Source of the DNA: a virus | IMG/VR virus record: IMGVR_UViG_3300008448_008693 | Coordinates: 1-64,000 of that record | Length of the DNA stretch: 64,000 bases | Direction: 5' to 3' (one strand) | In this document: positions 8,506-16,214 of the stretch, in pieces | Position numbering within the stretch: position 1 is the stretch's first letter | How the letters are laid out: every line of letters begins with the position of its first letter | Notes under the pieces: generated by a model | The model's database searches: none | The model's input: only the letters and a program-made list of their open reading frames with translations | What the model was told of the DNA's origin: nothing | Program-made: the position numbers and the translations under genes

Positions 8506-8512
8506 TAATAAG

Positions 8513-9949
8513 ATGAGTTTAAACGAAAATATGGAGAAATTTTTTAAAGTAAAAAAAACTTTAGAAAAAAAATTAGTTAATGAGGGGTTAACTAAAGATG
8601 AAAAAGTTCTTTTAGAAAGAGTTAAGAAAGAAATTGGTGAAGCTCCGATTGATTACTCAGAAGTTGGCGGTGCTAGAATGGAGCCTGAACGTCAACGTAA
8701 ATTTGAAAAGGGTGAAAATCCATATGCCAAATATGGTATGTCCCAAGAATTGATTGATATTTTAGGTAGTGAAGGTTTTAAAAAATCAGTTGAGAAAGTA
8801 AAAAGAGCACTTGGTGATAAGTCAGGTGTAGTGGAGGGTAATCCACAACAAGTATTTATGCAATTGATGATGGCGGCGATGAGAGATTTGCAAACCATTA
8901 TGTCAATACAGAGTAGAAAGAAAGAAGAGATTGAGGAGTTAGCCGAAAACTTGGTTGCGAGTCATTTTAATTTAGACAAACCACCATTTAATAAAAGAGT
9001 TAGACTTGAAGCAACATTAATTTCGGGACCAATGGGTGCTGCGGAAGGTATGAGAACTTCGGCTGAAGAACCTTCAGAAGAAGATGTTATTGAAGCGTTT
9101 AAAGATGCTGAGAAACACAAAGAGGAACTTGAAGACTTTGCTCGTGAAGTTGAGGAATTAGGTGGTAAATTTGATTCAAAACAAGCTGAGGAAGTTTTCG
9201 GTAAAAAAATGCAACAAGACGCATTAAAATCGTTTGAAGGTGAAAGAGGTAAAAGAAGAATGGTTAACACTATGATTCAAGGAGCGGCATTTAGTTTAGG
9301 TCATTTATATAAAACATTAAACGATGAGGTTGCAAGTATTGACCCAAGATTAATGAACCTATACAATGTTTCACAAGCAATTATGGAACATTTATATTGG
9401 TTATATCCTGATATGGAACAAATGGCTGGTAGTGGTGGTGGCCAATTAGGTCAGTCATCATTTGAAGAACCTGAAGATGAGGGTGGTCCATTTGTTATTA
9501 AAGCTAAAGCGCCAACATTACCATTATTGGTTCACGAATTGGTAAAAGGATTACTTGATTTCATGGCTTGGGATAGTTTGCCTGAAAATGAAAAACAGGC
9601 ACAAATGGTTTTAGGTGCTGAAGACACATTACCAGGTGAAATTTGGGATTCATTATTAGGACCTGTAATTTGGTCTAAATTCCAAAGCATGATTCCTTCA
9701 GATTTATTTGATGATGATAAAAGACACATTCAGTTATATTTGTTCAACAGGTTCAGTAGGTTATCCGCTGATGAAATGAAAAAATTGACTGACGCAATAT
9801 TAAGAGGTGATAATAGCTCCCAAAAAATGATTAATAAAATGATTGAGGAAATTAAAGAATACTTACAAAATGCTCCTCAATATGATGATGAAGAAAGTGA
9901 AGAAGATGATTGGGACAGTGATATGTCTTGGTTAGACGATGAGGATTAA
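8513..9949 (+). CDS. Hypothetical head-operon protein upstream of terminase, 478 aa
   Basis: The start at 8513 (MSLNENMEKFF) lies 8 bases after the upstream stop. Extending to 8336 would overlap that gene by 170 bases and add low-quality sequence. The protein is mostly helical and acidic, with a Gly-rich patch near residue 308 and a very acidic C-terminal tail ending WLDDED. Possible protease sites (LNE at 3-5, VNE near residue 24) are present. It ends 3 bases before the terminase gene. It is too long for a typical small terminase and shows no recognisable DNA-binding motif, so I leave the function open. Confidence 0.75.
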   Translation: MSLNENMEKFFKVKKTLEKKLVNEGLTKDEKVLLERVKKEIGEAPIDYSEVGGARMEPERQRKFEKGENPYAKYGMSQELIDILGSEGFKKSVEKVKRALGDKSGVVEGNPQQVFMQLMMAAMRDLQTIMSIQSRKKEEIEELAENLVASHFNLDKPPFNKRVRLEATLISGPMGAAEGMRTSAEEPSEEDVIEAFKDAEKHKEELEDFAREVEELGGKFDSKQAEEVFGKKMQQDALKSFEGERGKRRMVNTMIQGAAFSLGHLYKTLNDEVASIDPRLMNLYNVSQAIMEHLYWLYPDMEQMAGSGGGQLGQSSFEEPEDEGGPFVIKAKAPTLPLLVHELVKGLLDFMAWDSLPENEKQAQMVLGAEDTLPGEIWDSLLGPVIWSKFQSMIPSDLFDDDKRHIQLYLFNRFSRLSADEMKKLTDAILRGDNSSQKMINKMIEEIKEYLQNAPQYDDEESEEDDWDSDMSWLDDED

Positions 9950-9952
9950 TTT

Positions 9953-11722
9953 ATGTCTTTAAGTAAAGAACAGATATTATTAGAATATGTTAAATGTAAA
10001 AGAGATACTGTATACGCATTAAGAACATATTTGCAGACATACGACAATACAGTTTCTAAGTATGTCCCACTAGAGTTATTCCCTGACCAAATTACTTTGT
10101 TAGAGGATTACGAAAATTACAATGAAAACATTGCATTAAAATATAGACAGGCGGGGGTATCTACGGTTACCGCCGCTTGGTCTTCTAAAAAATTGGTCTT
10201 AGCGTCCAAAGAAAAACCTGAAAAAATTCTTATAATCGCCAATAAATTAGATACATCTTTAGAGATGGCTAATAAAATTCGTGCGTTTGTCGGTCAATGG
10301 CCATCTTGGGTTGGGGTTGGATTTGCACCTGAGAAAAATTCACAAAAACATTATAAATTAACAAATGGATGTGAGGTGAAAGCCGTTGCAACATCCAAAG
10401 ATGCCTTACGTGGGTTTACACCAACAATATTAATATTTGATGAGGCGGCCTTCATTGATGCTGATGGTGACTTCTGGTCAGCTTGTATGGCGTCCTTGTC
10501 TACGGGTGGTAAAGTAATTGTAGTCTCAACACCTAACGGTAATGACCCTATTTATTATGAAATTTACGACCAAGCATTACGTGGTATGAACGACTTCAAA
10601 ATTACCGAAATGTATTGGTATCGTGACCCACGTTATACTAGTGACCTATATTTTATTAAAACTGATGACGCAATTCATTACCTTTTAAACAAAGAGGAGT
10701 ATGGTCCTGAAAAAATAATTAGTTGGGCTGACAAACCATTTTCAGAAAGAAATTTTGATGACGTTAAAGAATTGATGAATAACGGATATAAACCGTGTTC
10801 TGATTGGTTTGAACGAATGGTTAAGAAACTTAAATACGATAAACGTAAAGTTTCTCAAGAGTTGGAATGTAACTTTCTTGGTTCAGGTGATAATGTATTT
10901 GACTCAAAATTAATGCAAAAAATTCGTGAGAATTACTTATTAGAACCTCAAAATAAAATGTTGGGTAATCAATTATGGATTTGGAAAGAACCTGTTGTGG
11001 GTCACAAATACATAATGGGGGTTGACGTTAGTCGTGGTGATAGTGAAGATTTTAGTTCCTTCCAAATAATTGACTTTGATAGTCGTGAGCAAGTTGCGGA
11101 ATTTGTTGGGAAATTACCCCCAGATACAATGGCTGAAATATGTTACAAATGGGGTAATATGTATTCAGCGTATATTGTGATAGATATTACAGGAGGTATG
11201 GGAGTATCAACCTCACGTAAATTACAAGAATTAGGTTATAAAAATTTATATACTGATGGTGTAGAATTGGGTAATACTTGGAAGTACAATCCTAAATCGG
11301 CCGAAAAAATACCAGGTATTAACTTTAACAATAAACGTGTCCAAATTATTGCTTCATACGAAGAAGCGATGAGACACGATTTTAAAATATATAGTCATCG
11401 TTTATATAATGAAATGGATACATTTATATATATTAACGGTAGACCTGACCACCAAAAAGGAAGACACGATGACTTACTTATGTCTATCGCAATGGCTACT
11501 TATGTAGGTGAGTCATCGTTTAGTAATTTAACAAAAGTAACCGAACATACCAAATCAATGTTAGAATCTTGGACGGTAAGTAATAATGATGAAGCGTCAA
11601 AAACATTAGATTTTAACCCTGTTATACCTCATTATCAAGATAGAATAAGACAAATGAATGGGGGTTCTCAAGTTTCTCGCGAAGACTATATGAGATATGG
11701 GTGGTTATTTGGTACTAGATAA
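9953..11722 (+). CDS. Terminase large subunit (gp17-like)
   Basis: This is the ATPase-nuclease motor that packages DNA into the prohead. The ATPase has a Walker A-like KYRQAGVST at 63-71, where the usual GKT/GKS lysine is missing, as in other phage terminases with an RQxGxST loop. Walker B is ILIFDEA (159-165), followed by the coupling motif VSTPNGND (191-198). The RNase H-like nuclease has Asp358 in GVDVSRGD, a second acidic strand (YIVIDITGG) and a Gly-Arg-His-Asp-Asp motif near residue 505. Its length of 589 aa fits the T4 gp17 class. The portal gene follows after a 56-base gap, whereas in T4 genes 18 and 19 lie between them. Confidence 0.95.
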   Translation: MSLSKEQILLEYVKCKRDTVYALRTYLQTYDNTVSKYVPLELFPDQITLLEDYENYNENIALKYRQAGVSTVTAAWSSKKLVLASKEKPEKILIIANKLDTSLEMANKIRAFVGQWPSWVGVGFAPEKNSQKHYKLTNGCEVKAVATSKDALRGFTPTILIFDEAAFIDADGDFWSACMASLSTGGKVIVVSTPNGNDPIYYEIYDQALRGMNDFKITEMYWYRDPRYTSDLYFIKTDDAIHYLLNKEEYGPEKIISWADKPFSERNFDDVKELMNNGYKPCSDWFERMVKKLKYDKRKVSQELECNFLGSGDNVFDSKLMQKIRENYLLEPQNKMLGNQLWIWKEPVVGHKYIMGVDVSRGDSEDFSSFQIIDFDSREQVAEFVGKLPPDTMAEICYKWGNMYSAYIVIDITGGMGVSTSRKLQELGYKNLYTDGVELGNTWKYNPKSAEKIPGINFNNKRVQIIASYEEAMRHDFKIYSHRLYNEMDTFIYINGRPDHQKGRHDDLLMSIAMATYVGESSFSNLTKVTEHTKSMLESWTVSNNDEASKTLDFNPVIPHYQDRIRQMNGGSQVSREDYMRYGWLFGTR

Positions 11723-11762
11723 TATTTATCAAAGAAACATACTATTTAGTTATTGATAAATA
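11723..11762 (+). promoter_or_regulatory. Promoter-like region before the portal gene
   Basis: TATTTATCAAAG starts at 11723, directly after the terminase stop, and GATAAATA lies at 11755-11762, one base off TATAAATA and 16 bases before the portal start codon at 11779. Confidence 0.35.
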
Positions 11763-11778
11763 GAATTAAAATTGCTAT

Positions 11779-13605
11779 ATGGAAAATAAACAAAATAATC
11801 TAACAGTTTGGCAACGATTGTCTCAAGCGTTTGGACCAAACTCGTTATTAAATCAAGATTATCCCACTTATAAGTTTGATAAGGAACAATTATTAAAAAC
11901 CACATCAAAACAAGACTATGATAGGGAAAAATTACAAGCACAACAAACTTATTATTTAGCTAATCAATGGACTAAAATTGAAAGTAACTTATATACTCAG
12001 GCAGTGTATTATGAACCAACACGTTTGGCTTCATTCTACGATTATGAATCAATGGAGTATACCCCTGAGATTTCTGCGGCGTTAGACATATACGGTGAAG
12101 AATCCACAACTGTGGACCAAAATGGGTTCATGTTACAAATATATTCAGAATCAAAACGTATTAAATCAATCTTAGCGGATTTATTTAATAATGTTTTAGA
12201 TGTTAACACCAATTTACCTATGTGGACAAGAAACACTTGTAAGTACGGTGATAACTTTGTTTATTTAAAACTAGATGCTGAAAAAGGTATTATTGGTTGT
12301 ATGCAATTACCAAACATTGAAATTGAACGTTTGGAAAGAGGTATGGCGGCAAAATCTGCAAATGTTGAAGAGCCTGTTGAAAACAAAGGTTTAAGATTTA
12401 AATGGAAAGCGAAAGATATGGAATTTAATTCTTGGGAAATTGCTCACTTCCGTTTATTAGGTGATGACCGTAAATTACCTTATGGTACGTCAATGTTAGA
12501 AAAAGCAAGACGTATTTGGAAACAATTATTGTTATCTGAAGATGCGATGTTAATATATCGTACATCAAGAGCCCCTGAAAGACGTGTATTCAAAGTATTT
12601 GTTGGTAATATGGACGATAAAGACGTTGAACCATATGTACAACGTGTTGCAAACAAATTCAAAAGAAGTCAGGTTGTAGATTCTCAAACAGGTAATGTTG
12701 ATATGAGATTTAACCAAATGGCGGTTGACCAAGATTACTTCATTCCTGTACGTGACCCAGCAGCGGCTAGCCCAATTGATACATTGCCTGGTGCCCAAAA
12801 CTTGGCTGAAATTGCCGATATTGAATATATCCAAAAGAAGTTATTAACAGCGTTACGTGTACCTAAAGCATTCTTAGGATTTGAGGAACCTGTTGGTGGA
12901 GGTAAAGATTTATCTTTAATGGATATCCGATTTGCAAGAACCATTAACAGAATTCAAAAATGTATGATTGCCGAATTAAATAAAATTGCAATTGTTCATT
13001 TATTCTTATTAGGGTTTGAAGATGAATTATCAAACTTCACATTAGGATTAACCAACCCTTCTTCACAAGCTGATTTATTGAAAGTTGATATTTGGAAAGA
13101 AAAAATATTATTATATAAAGATGCGGTTGCTGGTATTGAGGGTATTGCCCCTGTTTCAGTTTCTTGGGCTAAAAAACATATTTTAGGGTTTTCAGATGAA
13201 GAAATTAAACTTGATTTACAACAACAAAGAATTGAGAAAGCAGTTGGCGCTGAATTAACAAATACCGCAACAATAATAACTCACACAGGTGTGTTTGATA
13301 ATATTGATAAATTATATGGTAATAAATCAGGCGGAACTCAAAATGCTGCGGCAACACCTCCACCTCCTCCTGGTGGAGACATGGGTGGATTAGGTGGTGA
13401 AATAGGAGGTCCTCCACCACCTCCAGGACCACCACCAGGTGGTGAAGCGGGAGTAACACCTGAATCTTTTGAGAGGAGAGATAATTTAAAAATATTATTA
13501 GAAAGTGATAATTTAACCGAAGACGATTCTTTCATTGATTTATCTAAAGCTAAGAATTCTTTAGGGGATATAGAGTCTCAATTGGATAAACTTCTAAATA
13601 GTTAA
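11779..13605 (+). CDS. Portal protein (gp20-like)
   Basis: A 608-aa portal vertex protein expected to form a dodecameric ring through which DNA enters and on which the core and capsid assemble. The central region, including the segment around the SRAPERRVFKVFVGNMDD stretch (about 256-275), has the character of T4 gp20-type portals, and the position right after the terminase agrees. The C terminus has an unusual Pro-Gly-rich stretch (about 525-555, runs of PPPPP) and then an acidic helix with LLES and LTED triplets that might be protease sites. No signal peptide. The next gene starts 22 bases later after a TATTTAT motif. Confidence 0.88.
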   Translation: MENKQNNLTVWQRLSQAFGPNSLLNQDYPTYKFDKEQLLKTTSKQDYDREKLQAQQTYYLANQWTKIESNLYTQAVYYEPTRLASFYDYESMEYTPEISAALDIYGEESTTVDQNGFMLQIYSESKRIKSILADLFNNVLDVNTNLPMWTRNTCKYGDNFVYLKLDAEKGIIGCMQLPNIEIERLERGMAAKSANVEEPVENKGLRFKWKAKDMEFNSWEIAHFRLLGDDRKLPYGTSMLEKARRIWKQLLLSEDAMLIYRTSRAPERRVFKVFVGNMDDKDVEPYVQRVANKFKRSQVVDSQTGNVDMRFNQMAVDQDYFIPVRDPAAASPIDTLPGAQNLAEIADIEYIQKKLLTALRVPKAFLGFEEPVGGGKDLSLMDIRFARTINRIQKCMIAELNKIAIVHLFLLGFEDELSNFTLGLTNPSSQADLLKVDIWKEKILLYKDAVAGIEGIAPVSVSWAKKHILGFSDEEIKLDLQQQRIEKAVGAELTNTATIITHTGVFDNIDKLYGNKSGGTQNAAATPPPPPGGDMGGLGGEIGGPPPPPGPPPGGEAGVTPESFERRDNLKILLESDNLTEDDSFIDLSKAKNSLGDIESQLDKLLNS

Positions 13606-13620
13606 TATTTATATTAAAAA
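13606..13620 (+). promoter_or_regulatory. TATTTAT-type promoter candidate
   Basis: TATTTATATTAAAAA starts right after the portal stop and ends 7 bases before the start codon at 13628. Confidence 0.4.
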
Positions 13621-13627
13621 CGAAAAA

Positions 13628-14344
13628 ATGAAAATAGGGATATTAAAATCAAAAGTTGAGAAGTTATTAACTGAATCATATGGTAAAAACACTTTTAAAG
13701 ACGAGATAAAGAACTTTAAGACGTATGTGTTGGAGAACAAAGACATTAGTAAATTGTTTTATCTTTACGATGAGTTAACCTCAAATAAAGGATTAACTGA
13801 GTCAGTTGTTGATGAATTTATTACTGAATGTAAAAATTTATATTCTAAAACAACTTCAAAAATTAAACCAAGTAGTTTAAAACAATTAAATGAGTGGGTT
13901 AAAAATATAAAAACAGAAAATGTTTATTCTCACATTGATGAATTATTTTCAGATAATATATTAACCATTGAGTCAAGAATTAACAGTAAAAGGTTAATAT
14001 ATGAGTCACTAAAGAAAAAACCTACCGTTAAAAAGGAATCTCCAAAAGTACCTATTAGTTCTATGGTATCAATAGCTAATAAAACAATTACAAACTATAT
14101 TGAGACATTGAGTGAATCAGATAAAAAAGAATTATATAATTTATTATCTGAGGATGACGATAAATTAAGTAAAGACTTTCAGTCTCTAAAAGAATCGGTA
14201 ATCTCTAAATTATCTTCTTTAAAAAGAGAAAATACTGATTATGAAACTGGTAAAAGAATTAATGAAACTATAAGTAAAGTTGAATCTGAAAAATATGATA
14301 AACTTACATATTTTAAGATGAAAAGTTTAAATGAGAATCTTTAA
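13628..14344 (+). CDS. Prohead core/internal protein candidate at the gp67/gp68 position
   Basis: A 238-aa, Lys/Glu/Ser-rich, mainly helical protein between portal and protease genes. In T4 this place is held by the core proteins gp67 and gp68. The first 16 residues (MKIGILKSKVEKLLTE) look like a cleavable head-targeting leader, and further triplets (GLTE, FITE) suggest that the mature protein is cut several times, as core proteins are. There is no detectable motif of enzymatic function. I infer a core or internal-head role from position and cleavage sites only. Its stop overlaps the antisense bS21 stop by 4 bases. Confidence 0.65.
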   Translation: MKIGILKSKVEKLLTESYGKNTFKDEIKNFKTYVLENKDISKLFYLYDELTSNKGLTESVVDEFITECKNLYSKTTSKIKPSSLKQLNEWVKNIKTENVYSHIDELFSDNILTIESRINSKRLIYESLKKKPTVKKESPKVPISSMVSIANKTITNYIETLSESDKKELYNLLSEDDDKLSKDFQSLKESVISKLSSLKRENTDYETGKRINETISKVESEKYDKLTYFKMKSLNENL

Positions 14345-14535
14345 TTAGGATTGTTCTTATATTTTTTTTGAACGTACTTAGCTTTGTTGAGTACGTTTCT
14401 TTTTTTAACTGATTTTTTAACAAATTCTTTTCTCTCAGTTAATTTAGAACTTTGTCTTGTTTTAATAATTTTACCCTTATATTCTTTAAGTGCCCTTTCA
14501 ATATTTGAGTTCTTATCTACTTTAACTATTAACAT
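14341..14535 (-). CDS. rpsU: Ribosomal protein bS21 homologue
   Basis: The 64-aa protein matches bS21 along its whole length: MLIVKVDKNSNIERALK at the start, a Lys/Arg-rich middle (SSKLTERKEFVKKS) and a C-terminal KAKYVQKKYK helix. The opening and the AxYVQ segment are most like Bacteroidota bS21. In this phylum bS21 sits near the 3' end of 16S rRNA and helps hide the anti-Shine-Dalgarno sequence. Phage-encoded bS21 is known from other large phages and could replace host bS21 to favour phage mRNAs. The gene is antisense inside the head operon, without a TATTTAT box or Shine-Dalgarno sequence close upstream, so its expression may be separate from the late genes. Confidence 0.9.
   Translation of the reverse strand: MLIVKVDKNSNIERALKEYKGKIIKTRQSSKLTERKEFVKKSVKKRNVLNKAKYVQKKYKNNPN
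14371..14407 (+). terminator. Plus-strand terminator embedded in the bS21 gene
   Basis: An 8-bp perfect stem (AACGTACT / AGTACGTT, loop 11) is followed by TCTTTTTTT on the plus strand. It would end transcripts from the portal and core genes 27 bases past their last stop, while forming the antisense 3' coding end of bS21. Confidence 0.5.
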
Positions 14536-14610
14536 AATTTTTAGGTTTTTGACTATAATGGTAAATATACTTATATTTTAAAAAAATAAACGATTATAAT
14601 ATGAAAAATA

Positions 14611-15078
14611 ATGAAAAAGGGGAAAACCTCAAAAATACAAGGGTTTGGTACATCTAAAATTGTGTATGGAACTGTTGATTCAATTAATTTTAAATCATTG
14701 TATTTAAATTTACAAACGTGGGTAGAACCAATAAAAGAACCTGAAAATTGGACAAGGGTTGTTCTTAATTTAAGTAGGTCAATTAAACATTCGGTATTTG
14801 AAACATTAGACAGAGATTTATTTGATGAGAATTTCATTGTTGATTTAGACTTACGCTCAAGTGGATTAACATTAGGAAAAAAATCATTTATGAATTTAGA
14901 AATAAATTTTTATCTGTCATCAGAAGAACTTGATTTTAAATCAAAAGAAATAAAAGAGAATTTAAAAGATATTGTAACAAGAATTTATGACGAGAATTTT
15001 AATGGAAATTATTATTTTAATTTTTCATTAACCAAAACCAAAAAACAAGAAGAATTGCTCCAAACCGAAAGTGTTTAA
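14611..15078 (+). CDS. Hypothetical head-module protein, 155 aa
   Basis: A small protein between the bS21 insertion and the prohead protease. The start at 14611 (MKKGKTSK) is preferred because an ATG 10 bases upstream is in another frame. It looks beta-rich with alternating hydrophobic and charged residues (for example YFNFSLTKTK near the end). No domain recognised. Since it lies just before the protease, it may be a head or neck assembly protein, but there is no direct evidence. Confidence 0.7.
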   Translation: MKKGKTSKIQGFGTSKIVYGTVDSINFKSLYLNLQTWVEPIKEPENWTRVVLNLSRSIKHSVFETLDRDLFDENFIVDLDLRSSGLTLGKKSFMNLEINFYLSSEELDFKSKEIKENLKDIVTRIYDENFNGNYYFNFSLTKTKKQEELLQTESV

Positions 15079-15095
15079 TATTTATTAAATAAAAA
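15079..15095 (+). promoter_or_regulatory. TATTTAT-type promoter candidate for the protease gene
   Basis: TATTTATTAAATAAAAA ends 8 bases before the start codon at 15104. Confidence 0.45.
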
Positions 15096-15103
15096 CATTC
15101 AAA

Positions 15104-15829
15104 ATGGATTTAAAAATATTAAACCCTAACGAAATCGGGAAGGGTATTCTTATAGAATATGATGCGGGATATATATCTCCTAAAGAAAAACATAATTTAA
15201 ACTTTATAAAGGAATCTAAAAATTTTTTAGACCATTCTAAACCGTTTGAATTTTATGCGGTGTTACAGAAATATGACACCCCAAATAGAAATGGTAGAAT
15301 ATATCCTGAACGTATTTTAAAACGTGAAGCCGACAATTATAAAAAAATGATTGAGAAAGGAGTATCTCTATCTGAATTAAATCACCCAGAATCATCATTG
15401 ATTGATTTAGATAGAGTATCCCATATGATAACTGAAATATGGTGGGAAGGTAATATCCTTATGGGTAAATTATTATTACTAACAAGTCCAGGTTTTCATG
15501 AAAGAGGTATTGTATCAACTAAAGGTGATATGGCCGCTAACTATCTAAGACAAGGAGTTACTTTAGGTATTTCATCAAGAGGTGTTGGTTCATTAAAAAA
15601 AGTAGGTGAAAGAAACGAAGTTCAAGATGACTTTGAACTAATTTGTTTTGACTTAGTATCGTCACCATCAACACCTGGTGCTTATCTTTTCTCAAATCCT
15701 GATGATAGATTTAAGTATGAAGAGAATCTTGAGGAAGAAAAGAAGATGAGAGCGGGAACAGAAGTTAGTGATAATAATAACAAATCACTTGACTTAATGA
15801 AAAGATTGTCCGATTATTTGGGATATTAA
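15104..15829 (+). CDS. Prohead core protease (gp21-like)
   Basis: A 241-aa serine protease of the herpesvirus-assemblin/T4 gp21 fold. Visible signatures are the conserved PNRNGRIYP segment (residues 65-73), the His of SELNHPESS (near residue 92), and the SRGVGS motif (about 159-164) that supplies the catalytic serine region. The gene sits directly upstream of the scaffold and capsid genes, as in T4. Family members cut core, capsid and internal proteins after Leu/Ile-X-Glu. Matching sites occur in the capsid protein and in about ten other products in this window. Auto-processing might occur at its own LIE triplet near residue 18. Confidence 0.9.
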   Translation: MDLKILNPNEIGKGILIEYDAGYISPKEKHNLNFIKESKNFLDHSKPFEFYAVLQKYDTPNRNGRIYPERILKREADNYKKMIEKGVSLSELNHPESSLIDLDRVSHMITEIWWEGNILMGKLLLLTSPGFHERGIVSTKGDMAANYLRQGVTLGISSRGVGSLKKVGERNEVQDDFELICFDLVSSPSTPGAYLFSNPDDRFKYEENLEEEKKMRAGTEVSDNNNKSLDLMKRLSDYLGY

Positions 15830-15840
15830 ACAAATTAATT

Positions 15841-16050
15841 ATGGACGAAAAATATTTTGTAGCAAGAATTACGACTGACTTGGTAGATTCCGATTCAGGT
15901 AAAGTGAAAAAAGTTAAAGAAGAAAAATTGGTAAAAGGTTACAGTCCCACAGACGTAGAAGCAAAGGTTACCAAAATTTACGAAAACTACACAATGGATT
16001 GGAGAATCACCGCTATTGTTGAAAGTAAAATTGATGAGGTGATAGACTAA
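15841..16050 (+). CDS. Small DUF4494-like protein, 69 aa
   Basis: The sequence follows the pattern of Bacteroidota DUF4494 proteins: an N-terminal YFVARI strand, a KKVKEEKLVKG segment, a turn with PTDVEAKV in which Ala-Glu-Ala is often seen in the family, and a final I-x-x-I-V-E-S-K strand. The function of that family is unknown. It lies 11 bases after the prohead protease and is followed by a strong terminator, so it closes the protease transcript. The assignment is from memory of the pattern; a profile search would settle it. Confidence 0.7.
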   Translation: MDEKYFVARITTDLVDSDSGKVKKVKEEKLVKGYSPTDVEAKVTKIYENYTMDWRITAIVESKIDEVID

Positions 16051-16071
16051 AATTTTTTCAACGATAAATTT

Positions 16072-16100
16072 AAAAGGAGGGATAATACCCTCCTTTTTTT
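16072..16100 (+). terminator. Intrinsic terminator after the protease operon
   Basis: A 10-bp perfect stem (AAAAGGAGGG / CCCTCCTTTT) with a 6-base loop is followed by a T-run. It separates the protease transcript from the scaffold gene. Confidence 0.9.
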
Positions 16101-16120
16101 GTTTTTAACATTTTTCAGAA

Positions 16121-16138
16121 TATTTATTTAAATAAAAA
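16121..16138 (+). promoter_or_regulatory. TATTTAT-type promoter candidate (distal, scaffold gene)
   Basis: TATTTATTTAAATAAAAA follows the terminator and lies 87 bases before the start codon at 16215. A transcript from here would include the hairpin at 16134-16173. Confidence 0.4.
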
Positions 16139-16173
16139 AGTTACGAGGAATAATCCTCAATAATAACTTTTTT
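16134..16173 (+). promoter_or_regulatory. Leader hairpin or second terminator upstream of scaffold gene
   Basis: Outer arms AAAAAAGTTA and TAACTTTTTT (10 bp) enclose an inner stem GAGGA/TCCTC with loop ATAA. It could act as a weak terminator, or as an mRNA leader structure for the scaffold gene when transcription begins at 16121. Confidence 0.5.
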
Positions 16174-16185
16174 AAAAATTAAAAC

Positions 16186-16200
16186 TATTTATATAGAAAA
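16186..16200 (+). promoter_or_regulatory. TATTTAT-type promoter candidate (proximal, scaffold gene)
   Basis: TATTTATATAGAAAA starts 29 bases before the scaffold start codon. Confidence 0.45.
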
Positions 16201-16214
16201 AAACCAAACTGTAA

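Noticed and set aside
8336-8512. Upstream extension of the 8513 gene
   Set aside because: It would overlap the preceding gene for about 170 bases and encode a His/Asn-rich stretch unlike the rest. The ATG at 8513 is just after the upstream stop.
16141-16175. Riboswitch in the scaffold leader
   Set aside because: Only a simple interrupted hairpin is present, with no conserved ligand-binding core known to me.
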